64,000 nt of DNA, taken from NCBI RefSeq assembly GCF_023091745.1, contig NC_068925.1, forward strand, positions 74,899,085-74,963,084, read 5' to 3'. Source of the DNA: Budorcas taxicolor. Its lineage: Eukaryota; Chordata; Mammalia; Artiodactyla; Bovidae. Shown here piece after piece: positions 43,652-53,392 of this stretch (position 1 is its first letter; each line of letters opens with the position of its first letter). The position numbers and the translations under genes were made by a program. The notes below the pieces were generated by a model, which had not been told where the DNA came from, searched no databases, and saw nothing but the letters and a program-made list of their open reading frames with translations.

Positions 43652-44183
43652 AACCCTGTAGATCGACCTGGACAGCGTATTAAAAAGCAGAGACATTACT
43701 TTGCCAACAAAGGTCCATCTAGTTAAGGCCATGGTTTTTCCAGTGGTCATGTATGGATGTGAGAGTTGGACTATAAAAAAAGCTGAGTGCCAAAGAATTG
43801 ATGCTTTTGAACTGTGGTGTTGGAGAAGACTCTTGAGAGTCCCCTGGACTGCAAAGAGATCCAACCAGTCCATCCTAAAGGAGATCAGTCCTGGGTGTCC
43901 ATTGGAAGGACTGATGTTGAAGCTGAAACTCCAATACTTTGGCCACCTGATGCTAAGAGCTGACTCATTGGAAAAGACCCCGATGCTGGGAAAGATTGAA
44001 GATGGGAGGAGAAGGGGATGACAGAGGATGAGATGGTTGGATGGCATCACTAACTCAATGGATGTGTTTGAATAAACTCCAGGAGTTAGTGATGGACAGG
44101 GAGTCCTGGAGTGCTGCAGTCCATGGGGTCGCAAAGAGTTGGACATGACTGAGTGACTGAACCGAACTGATTGAACCCTGTAG
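43652..44183 (+). mobile_element. BovB LINE 3' part with 10-bp TSD
   Basis: BovB at 43662-44173. AACCCTGTAG is perfect at 43652-43661 and 44174-44183. One frame is open at 43701-44021 (LPTKVHL-type start through ELWCWRRLLRVPW to 'KIEDGRRRG'), then broken. A deletion of about 4 nt shifts the final coding segment. Confidence 0.95.
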
Positions 44184-45190
44184 TATCTAGTTCTCTGAGA
44201 TGAGTTGCCACTGGAGATAAGCCTAGATATTTTAGAGCTAAAAGTTGGGAGACAATTTCTTCTGGAACTGTTAATTAGCTCTAATAACTTTTTGCTCAGG
44301 AAAAGGAAGTTAACATTTGCCATGTACTTAGGATATACTCTACTACCCTGCAATGAATGGCACGATCTCTACACCATGAGAATGCCTCTGGCAAATCTCC
44401 AACTCCTGGCACTATAGTTGACCAAGGGTTCCACCTGCTGGACTCTGATCTCCTTCCCTGCAGCCCTGCTAAGGCCACATCTCCGTTAGGTGGCTCCCAG
44501 CCAGTGACTGAGATTGGCAGGGACACTAAAGCAGACCGCCATGGGGGATCCTGGACTCCTGAAAGTTTGGCTTGATGCCTCTGTGGTGGGCCTGCTGAAC
44601 ATTCCTGAGACCATCTGGTGTTCTAGAACAGTTTTTTCCTCTCTGCTTCCTCTGGAAGATGAGACTTGCCATGTGGGCCAATGGCTCTCCCAGGTTCCCT
44701 GGTTCTCTTCCTATTTTCTCTCTAACAAAATTCCTTAATTATGTTTAATCTCACCTTGGTGCCTGCTTCTCAGAGGATCTGCACTAAGACTTATAGTCAT
44801 AGCCACTAGGGAACTATACCTCTGGGGATGAGAATGCAATTGTTTAAAATTCCATTGGCTTCCATGAGTTCAGACAGTATTATTCATTTTGCATTTAAAG
44901 GTAAAACCTGAAGGATAAAACAGAGACCAAAGAACCCGTTGAACTCCTAGATTCTTCTCTTGACTTTGAAGACTTCCATCTGTGTGCAGAGTTCACTTTA
45001 TTCCAGAAAAGTGTTGCCGTTCAGCTCCTCACTGTGTGATCTGTGTACAGCACTCTAGGTAACAGGAGTTGACATTTATTGTTAAACCTGCCTCTTGAAT
45101 CACTCTGAGAGAAACCATAAATGTCTCAGATGTGATTCCATATAGAGACTTAAAATGGCTGTTTTCTATATGAGCAATTATGATTCTCCT
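44184..45190. other. Unannotated DNA, possible ancient repeat at 44330-44790
   Basis: 44330-44790 ends in 'ctgcttctcagaggatctg', a phrase I associate with old mammalian repeats, but I cannot name a family. No gene seen. Confidence 0.3.
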
Positions 45191-45201
45191 ATTCCTTTTG
45201 A

Positions 45202-46003
45202 CCATGATGGCTACTCCATTTCTTCTGAGGGATTCCTTCCCCCAGAAGTAGATATAATGGTCATCTGAGTTAAATTCACCCATTCCAGTCCATTTTAGTT
45301 CGCTGATTCCTAGAATGTCGACATTCACTCTTGCCATCTCCTGTTTGACCACTTCCAATTTGCCTTGATTCATGGACCTGACATTCCAGGTTCCTATGCC
45401 ATATTGCTCTTTACAGCATCAGACCTTGCTTCTATCACCAGTCACATCCACAGCTGGGTATTGTTTTTGCTTTGGCTCCATCCCTTCATTCTTTCTGGAG
45501 TTATTTCTCCACTGATCTCCAGTAGCATATTGGGCACCTACTGACCTGGGGAGTTCCTCTTTCAGTATCCTATCATTTTGCCTTTTCATACTGTTCATGG
45601 GGTTCTCAAGGCAAGAATACTGAAGTGGCTTGCCATTCCCTTCTCCAGTGGACCACATTCTGTCAGACTTCTCCACCATGACTTGCCCATCTTGGGTGGC
45701 CCCACAGGGCGTGGCTTAGTTTCATTGAGTTAGACAAGGCTATGGTCCTACTGTGATTAAATTGACTAGTTTTCTGTGATTATGGTTTCAGTGTGTCTGC
45801 CACCTGATGCCCTCTTGCAACACCCACTGTCTTACTTGGGTTTCTCTTACCTTGGACATGGGGTATCTCTTCACGGCTGCTCCAGCAAAGCACAGCTGCT
45901 GCTCCTTACCTTGGAGGAGGGATATCTCCTCACTGCTGCCACTCCTGACCTTGAATGTGGAGTAGCTCCTCTAGGCCTTCCTGCCCCCGCGCAGCCACCA
46001 CAG
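45202..46003 (-). pseudogene. BovB 5' UTR and endonuclease N-terminus (inverted arm)
   Basis: Read on the minus strand from 46000 down: GC-rich 5' UTR repeats ('gaggagctactcc', 'gagatatccctcctccaag'), a Bov-A-like patch near 45595-45660, then the upstream region and the APE-type endonuclease start 'MNQGKLEVVKQEMARVNVD' (Met at 45373) followed by 'ILGISELKWTGMGEFNSDD'. It ends at 'AIMVK' where target DNA begins. This is the only 5' UTR sequence of BovB in the window. Confidence 0.9.
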
Positions 46004-48396
46004 AAGTAGGAAGTCAAGAAACACCTGTAGTAATGGGCAAATTTGGCCTTGGAATATGGAATGAAGCAGGACAAAGGCTAATAGTGTTTTGCTAAGAGAA
46101 CGCACTGATCATAGCAAACACCCTCTTCCAACAACACAAGAGAAGACTCTACACATGGACATCACCAGATGGTCAACATCGAAATCAGATTGATTATATT
46201 CTTTGCAGCCAAAGATGGAGAAGCTTTATACAGTCAGCGAAAACAAGACCAGGAGCTGACTGTGGCTCAGATCATGAACTCCTTATTGCCAAATTCAGAC
46301 TCAAATTGAAGAAAGTCGGGAAAACCGCTGGACCATTCAGGTATGACCTAAATCAAATTCCTTATGATTATACAGTGGAAGTGAGAAATAGATTTAAGGG
46401 ACTAGATCTGATAGACAGAGTGCCTGATGAACTATGGACTGAGGTTCGTGACATTGTACGGGAGACAGGGATCAAGACCATCCCCATGGGAAAGAAATGC
46501 AAAAAAGCAAAATGGCTGTTCGGGGAGGCCTTACAAATAGCTGTGAAAAGAAGAGAAGCGAAAAGCACAGGAGAAAAGGAAAGATATAAGCATCTGAATG
46601 CAGAGTTCCAAAGAATAGCAAGGAGAGATAAGAAAGCCTTCCTCAGCAATCGATGCAAAGAAATAGAGGGAAACAACAGAATGGGAAAGACTAGAGATCT
46701 CTTCAAGAAAATTAGAGATACCAAGGGAACATTTCATGCAAAGATGGGCTCGATGAAGGACAGAAATGGTATGGACTGAACAGAAGCAGAAGATATTAAG
46801 AAAAGGTGGCAAGGATACAGAGAAGAACTGTACAGAAAAGATCTTCATGACCAAGATAATCACGACGGTATGATCACTCACCTAGAGCCAGACATCCTGG
46901 AATGTGAAGCCAAGTGGGCCTTAGAAAGCATCACTACAAACAAAGCTAGTGGAGGTGATGGAATTCCAGTAGAGCTAATTCAAATCCTGGAAGATGATGC
47001 TGTGAAAGTGCTGCACTCAATATGCCAGCAAATTTGGAAAACTCAGCAGTGGCCACAGGACTGGAAGAGGTCAGTTTTCATTCCAGTCACAAAGAAAGGT
47101 AATGCCAAAGAATGCTCAAACTACCGCACAATTGCACTCATCTCACACACTAGTAAAGTAATGCTCAAAATTCTCCAAGCCAGGCTTCAGCAATACGTGA
47201 ATCATGAACTTCCAGATGTTCAAGCTGGTTTTAGAAAAGGCAGAGGAACCAGAGATCAAATTGCCAACATCCGCTGGATCATGGAAAAAGCAAGAGAGTT
47301 CCAGAAAAACATCTATTTCTGCTTTATTTACTATGCCAAAGCCTTTGACTGCGTGGATCGCAATAAACTGTGGAAAATTCTGAAAGAGATGAGGACATCA
47401 GACCACCTGACCTGCCTCTTGAGAAACCTATATGCAGATCGGGAAGCAACAGTTAGAACTGGACATGGAACAACAGACTGGTTCCAAATAGGAAAAGGAG
47501 TATGTCAAGGCTGTATATTGTCACTCTGCTTATTTAACTTATATGCAGAGTACATCATGAGAAACACTGGGCTGGAAGAAGCACAACCTGGAATCAAGAT
47601 TGCCGGGAGAAATATCAGTAACCTCAGATATGCAGAGGACACCACCTTTATGGCAGAAAGTGAAGAGGAACTAAAAAGCCTCTTGATGAAAGTGAAAGAG
47701 GAGAGTGAAAAAGTTGGCTTAAAGCTCAACATTCAGAAAACGAAGATCATGGCATCTGGTCCCATCACTTCATGGGAAATAGATGGGGAAACAGTAGAAA
47801 CAGTGTCAGACTTTATTTTTGGGGCTCCAAAATCACTGCAGATGGTGATTGCAGCCATGAAATTAAAAGACGCTTACTCCTTGGAAGAAAAGTTATGACC
47901 AACCTAGATAGCATATTCAAAAGCAGAGATATTACTTTGCCAACAAAGGTCCATTTAGTCAAGGCCATGGTTTTCCAGTGGTCATGTATGGATGTGAGAT
48001 TTGGACTGTGAAGAAAGCTGAGCACCGAAGAATTGATGCTTTTGAACTGTGGTGTTGGAGAAGACTCTTGAGAGTCCCTTGGACTGCAAGGAGATCCAAC
48101 CAGTCCATTTTGAAGGAGTTCAGTCCTGGGTGTTCTTTGGAAGGACTGATGTTGAAGCTGAAGCTCCAGTACTTTGGCCACCTCATGGGAAGAGTTGACT
48201 CATTGGTAAAGACTCTGATGCTGGCAGGGATTAGGGGCAGGAGGAGAAGGGGATGACAGAGGATGAGATGGCTGGATGGCATCACTGACTCAATGGATGT
48301 GAACTCCGGGAGTTGTTGATGGACAGGGAAGCCTGGTGTGCTGTGATTCATGGGGTCGCCGAGAGTTGGACACGACTGAGCGACTGGACTGAACTG
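46004..48396 (+). pseudogene. BovB endonuclease C-terminus, RT and 3' end (sense arm)
   Basis: Starts at 'VGSQET' of the endonuclease. 'GADCGSDHELLIAKF', the APE catalytic SDH, is present near 46250-46300. Open parts are 46306-46779 and 46870-47898. Inactivating features are: a stop after 'DRNGMD' (46777-46779); FIYYAKAFD in RT motif A, where the first Asp is Tyr (47329-47331; the other long copy has Asp); YAED in place of YADD (47629-47640); and a 1-nt deletion near 47818 shifting the C-terminal frame. The 3' end is complete. Confidence 0.92.
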
Positions 48397-48407
48397 ATTC
48401 CTTTTGA

Positions 48408-49199
48408 AATATTACTTTACCAGGGCTGGAAAGAAACTGCAGTTTTCTTTGGTGAAGTCAGGTGAACAGTGAATTCATACTTTACTGGTCACGAAAACCT
48501 TCATAGTCCAGTTTCTGGGACCAATTTTATTTATCATGAATACCTCCCTAGATCAAGAGTTGGAATAACTTGGACAGATTCCAGGAACTGTGGTGGCTCT
48601 TCCTTCTGGTACACTTGGGTATGTACAAGTTTTAACACTATCATTTAACCTTCTGCGTAACACCCATAACCCAGTTTTGGTTCAAATCCTGCAGCCGAAA
48701 TTCTGGTATTACTGCTATCCCTTCTGTAAATTTCTTTTAATTTTCTGCCATCTATTATCACTTGCAGGAAAAAAGAGACAGGTAGATTATATACAATGTG
48801 GGTTCCCATCTCTGTGTCTTTCTCTCCTTTTTTTTTTTTAACCTGGAAAAAATAAAACAAGACTTTTTGGGTTAGATAGTATTTTATTTTGTAACAGAAG
48901 CCAATATTTGAACAGAATATTCAGTCAGATAGGTTTTATCCATTTATGACTTCTATTCTTTAGGACAAAATACTTCTGACATAGTTTACTTCTTTATAAG
49001 ATGGAAGAACTGCAAACCAGTTTTCTTCTTGTTTTCTTAGTATAATAGAAGTATTGCCATGTTTGGTTCCTGGGTCTGAAAATATTAGCAGAAAACAACT
49101 TTATTGGCTCACTCTGAATGAAAGCATAGCAACTGTTGTTCTCAAAATTTGTTTACCTAGATGGCAGATTTGAGGTACCATGCATTCATTTTTCTTTCT
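48408..49199. other. AT-rich intergenic DNA
   Basis: Nothing recognised apart from a T run near 48829-48839. Confidence 0.3.
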
Positions 49200-49690
49200 T
49201 TTACAACTATTTGTCAAACTTGATTCAGCTAACATTTACTAAGCGTGTGTCATATGCTAAGTGCCAAAGATATTGGAAGGAAAAAATGAATAGTATTTCT
49301 ATTCTCATTGTGCTTATTCTTAGTGGGGTGCACAGACAAGGAGCAAACAAGTAAATATATAATCAGATAAAACCAACAGTATTTCTAATGGATTAACTGT
49401 GGGGATGTTAGAAAAAGAGAAATCGAGGATGACTGTGTGGAATTTAGCTTGAGAAACTGAGTACATCTACAGAGAAAAAGAGAACCAAGGGAGAAGAAGG
49501 TGTGGCAACAAGCAGGCCTGGAAGTGAACCAAGAAATCTGTTCTGGACTTATGAAGTGTGAGATGCTTATGATATATCCCGGTAGAGATTTCACAGAGGA
49601 AGTTGGATGTAGCAGTCCGGAGTTCAGTGTATGGATTGAGGCTGATGACAGGTATTTAGGATGACAGGTATTTAGCTTTGGGATTAGAGG
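49200..49690 (-). mobile_element. L2 LINE, RT region and 3' end (ancient)
   Basis: Antisense L2: 'taacatttactaagcgtgtg', 'agtgccaaagatattggaag', then upstream coding part 'aaatcgaggatgactgtg', 'gtgtgagatgcttatgat', 'agcagtccggagttcagtg'. A perfect 16-bp tandem duplication lies at 49644-49659/49660-49675. Frames are broken. Confidence 0.6.
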
Positions 49691-50330
49691 AGGTTCTTTG
49701 AATTGGAGACAATAAGCATCTTAAAAACTACATCTGGGGCTCTCTAACATTCAAGAATCAGGCAGAGGGGACAGACTCGTCAGGGGAAGCACTCACCATT
49801 CAGTTCAGTGGTGGAGGTAGAAAAAATAGACATTAACTTGAGTTCTCTGAGAACAGAAAATGTTCTACTTTATTTTCTCTGAATTCCTAAGGATTTTTCT
49901 TACCCCCCAAAAAGGAATGGAGAGACCATGCAGAGTTCCTGGATGAACCAAGAACACTGTTTAACCTAATTTTGTGCATATGAGATCTTATTTGAAAAAA
50001 AAAAATAAAGCTCATAATTAGGTGATAGAAAGACAGGTAAAGAAGTCATTATAACACAGTGTGACTGTTTCTCAAGTAGAATTTTGCACAAAATGCTTTG
50101 GGACTGTAAGAGAGGCATAACTCCCTCTGACCTGGGCTATCACCAGAGGAGGTGATGCTTCAATGGAAGGGATGGATTCTCACCAGACAGGTACATAGGC
50201 TGAGAAAGACATCTGCCAAATTCTTGACGTGCCACAATTTTGTCATACAGTTGGACCTGGGGTCATTTCTTCCTGGGTGGAGTGAAATTCTCCCCTACAA
50301 ATTCCTCCTATTTCCCAACTATCACCTCAT

Positions 50331-50543
50331 GTGAAGTGAAGTCTTAGTCGCTCAGTCATGCCCTACTCTTTGCAACCCCATGGACTGCAGCCTGCCTGGC
50401 CTCTCTGTCCATGGAATTCTCCAGGTAAGAATACTGGAGTGGGGAGCCATTCTCTTCTCCAGGGAATTGTCTCAACCAAGGGATAGAATCTGGGCCTCCC
50501 GCATTGCAGGCGGATTCTTTACTCTGAGCCACCAGGGAAGTCC
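50331..50543 (-). mobile_element. Bov-tA SINE
   Basis: Full antisense copy. The tail side starts 'gtgaagtgaagtcttagtcgc'; the head side has 'aagggatagaatctgggcc' and 'gagccaccagggaagtcc'. Just to the right, CATTTTCCACTA occurs twice (50543-50554, 50563-50574), a local duplication and not a TSD. Confidence 0.9.
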
Positions 50544-50594
50544 ATTTTCCACTACATTGACTCATTTTCCACTATAGCTATGTGTGTCTTTAAA

Positions 50595-51010
50595 AAAACA
50601 AAACAAAACTGATTTAAACATTTATTTAGAGTCTACATTGTGCACGAAATTCTTAGCTTCCATGAAGATTTCAAAGGATGGAATAAGAAACAGACATTAA
50701 CAGTCGATAACAAGTCAAGCTAAGAGGATGTGTTGCTGTCATGAATAGCAATGAAGAACTGGTTCTGACCAGGGATGAAGGAAGGAACGCTGCAGGGAGG
50801 AAGTGACATTGAGCCAACGAGATAAGACAGTGGAATGTGTTTCAGGCTGAGGAAACCGCTTGGGGAGACACAAAGGTAACACAGCATTGTGTGGGGGAGG
50901 GCACTGAGGTGTGACTATCAGTGTTTGGTGGGTGCTCCTGGGAGATTGGCTCAAAGTTTTTTGCGGACAAGTCATGGAGAGTGTAGGGTACAATGCCAGG
51001 GAGTTTGGAC
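50595..51010 (-). mobile_element. L2 LINE 3' region (ancient, weak)
   Basis: Antisense L2-like order: 'catttatttagagtctacat', 'gggaggaagtgacattgag', 'tttcaggctgaggaaaccg', 'caagtcatggagagtgtag', 'gccagggagtttggact'. Strongly diverged. Confidence 0.45.
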
Positions 51011-52042
51011 TTCGCAGGCAAGAGGGATATTCTTTCACAAAGGAGAGAGAATCTATCAGCAGCCCCTAAAATATCAAAGTAGGAGAAAATCTTGGGTAAA
51101 GTTGGGGAATTTTCTTATAAATTAAAAAGAGAATGAAATCATTATATCCTGTCTCTATTGAAAAGGGTTTTTTTTTTTTTAATAAATCACAATCCTAAGT
51201 TTAATGTTCTTGCTTGTAGTCCATTAGTATGGGGCTGTGTTTTATTATGTGACCTCAAAGTCCTTTCAGAGATATTTTTGTATCTAAGTCAGGAAAGTAA
51301 ACCCTTAGCCAGGCCATGGGACTTTGGAGTAAACACAGTGGCATGATGACACATTGATCTCTTCTCCTCACTGAAGCTTCCTGAAACATTCACAAAGAAA
51401 CAGAAGAACAAAGTGATTGAGGAAAGTGAAAACAGTAGGCAGAATTTAAGTTCCAGTTTTGCTCACCCATGTTTCCCTAGAATCCGGCAGACAGTAGGCA
51501 AGCAAGTTTTGAACTAGTGAAAAGGTGAGTAAAAAGAATTAAACTGTTTTGCAAGATGAATTGCTAATGAACAAGTGGTAACCAGACATGGTAGAGAAGA
51601 TATGATTCTAAGCTACAAACCCGCAGAAGGGAAGTGCTGATATTAGCAAGAAAGCTCATGCTCTTTCTTCATCTCCTGCTGCCTCTCTAGGGATGGAGTC
51701 GATAATCCTGTAACAGCCGTTAATCTCTTTGCAGTTCACTCTTATGCAATTCGCTATGCTCCTTAGATCCAGAAACAGGCATGCTATGTCCTTGTGGATC
51801 TATGTGCTTTGCCCAGTTAGATATTGTCAACCCTATCCAAGAAAAATCCACTGGATGTGGGAAAGCCTTCACGTTCAGTCTCAGCCACAAAGAGAGGGAA
51901 GCCTTTCAAACTCCTCGGAGCCTGCCCCATGGACTTTGCTCTCCATTTGCAAGAAAATACTCTCACCTTCAGTTTCTGTGTCCTTTAACTAAAGGAAGTT
52001 GATGCTGGTCATGCAGGACATTTTCTCTTTTATTCCTCACTT
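51011..52042. other. Unique intergenic DNA
   Basis: No gene or repeat recognised. T run at 51167-51180. Small frames at 51729-52002 lack family features. Confidence 0.35.
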
Positions 52043-53048
52043 TTGTCTTCCAATAGTTGCAGGTCAAGAAGCAACAGTTAGATAGAACCAGACGTGGAAC
52101 AACAGACTGGTTCCAAATTGGGAAAGGAGATCATCAAGGCTGTATATTTGTTATCCTGCTTATTTAACTTAGATGCAGAGTACACCATGTGAAATGCCAG
52201 GCTGGATGAAGCACAAGCTGGAATCAAGATTGCCAGGAGAAATATCATTAACCCCAGATATGCAGATGACACCACCCTCATGGCAGAAAGCGAAGAAGAA
52301 TGAAAGAGACTCTTGATGAAAATGAAAGAGAAGAGTGAAAAAGTTGGCTTAAAGCTCAACTTTCAGAAAATTAAGATCATGGCATCCAGTCCCATCCCTT
52401 GCATGGTAAATAGATGGAGAAACAATGGAAACAGTGACAGACTTTATTTTCTTGGGCTCCAAAATCACTGCAGGTGGTGACTGCAGTCAAGAAATTAAGA
52501 CGCTTGCTCCTTGGAAGAAAAGCTATGACAAACCATTAGACAGCATATTAAAAAGCAGAGACATTACTTTGCTGACAAAGGTCCATATAGTCAAAGCTAT
52601 GATTTTTCAAGTAGTCATGTATGGATGTGAAAGCTGGACTATAAAGAAAGTTGAGCACCAAAGAATAGATGCTTTTTAACTGTGGTGTTGGAAAAGACTC
52701 TTGAGAGTCCCTTGGACTGCAAGGAGATCAAACGAGTCCATCCTAAAGGAAGTCAGTCCTAAATATTCATTGGAAAGACTGATGCTGAAGCTGAAACTCC
52801 AATACTCTAGCCACCTGATGCGAAGAATTGATTCACTGGAAAAGACCCTGATGCTGGGAAAGATTGAAGGCAGGAGGAGAAGGGGATAACAGAGGATGAG
52901 ATGGTTGGACGGCATCACCGATGCGATGGACATGAATTTGAGCAAGCTCCGGGCTTTGGTGATGGACAGGGAGGCCTGGCGTGCTGCGTTCCATGGAGTC
53001 GCAAAGAGTGGAACATGACCGAGTGACTGAACTGACTGATTGTCCTCC
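52043..53048 (+). mobile_element. BovB LINE 3' third, with 9-bp TSD
   Basis: BovB at about 52052-53039, from the RT segment before 'RTGHGTTDWFQIG' to the 3' terminal repeats. TTGTCTTCC (52043-52051) and TTGTCCTCC (53040-53048) differ by one base. It encodes a wild-type YADD box (52259-52270). Stops and frameshifts are scattered; only 52425-52679 and 52701-52889 stay open. More decayed than the copies at 37398 and 43662. Confidence 0.92.
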
Positions 53049-53254
53049 GAAATATTAAAACTATGGTTCTCCTGTGAGGGTTAAACTAGTAAGGCCCATA
53101 CATAATACATTTGATTGTCTATTTATAGAAGAAATTAGAAAGATATTCTGTAAATGGACAGCTGAGTGAGATGGTAATAATGGAGGGAAGATATTGGTGA
53201 GCTGGTCTGGAGTGTAACTGACTCAAGACAGGAAAGCCTGATGAAGTGAATCGT

Positions 53255-53392
53255 ATGAGATCTGGATTCAAAACCCTGCCAACCTTTGGTGACTTTGTTT
53301 GATCCTTTTATAGGAATCTGTTTTTTTCATCCATTAAAAGAAGATTGTTGATATGTCTCTAGGGTTGTGTGCTGATTAATGAGGTGATACCT
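53255..53392 (+). mobile_element. MIR SINE, left part (split by BovB)
   Basis: MIR order 'tctggattcaaaaccctgcc', 'ggtgactttgtttgatcc', 'gtttttttcatccattaaa', 'tgattaatgaggtgatac'. The continuation is at 56432-56485 after the BovB. Confidence 0.65.

Larger units (their letters stand above)
45191..48407. mobile_element. BovB LINE with 5' inversion, one 11-bp TSD (whole insertion)
   Basis: ATTCCTTTTGA is perfect at 45191-45201 and 48397-48407. Between them the 5' third of BovB is inverted (45202 to about 46000) and the rest is sense (about 46004-48396). Compared with the copy at 53393-56431, about 225 bp of BovB is missing at the inversion junction. A single TSD around both arms shows one insertion event with twin priming. 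The left junction shares TTGA between target and BovB antisense sequence. Confidence 0.93.

Noticed and set aside
43538..44353. 271-codon minus-strand open frame
   Set aside because: It is antisense to a TSD-flanked sense BovB 3' fragment (43662-44173) and extends into flanks. The real coding strand is plus.
46368..46881. Long minus-strand frames opposite the BovB linker and RT
   Set aside because: They overlap the sense endonuclease/RT frame and recur at the same place in the second BovB copy, so they are strand shadows.
46870..47898. Functional reverse transcriptase gene
   Set aside because: Despite 342 open codons it has a motif A Asp-to-Tyr change, YAED, an upstream stop and a downstream frameshift.
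50543..50574. TSD of the Bov-tA at 50331-50543
   Set aside because: Both copies of CATTTTCCACTA lie on the same side of the element, so it is a local duplication.
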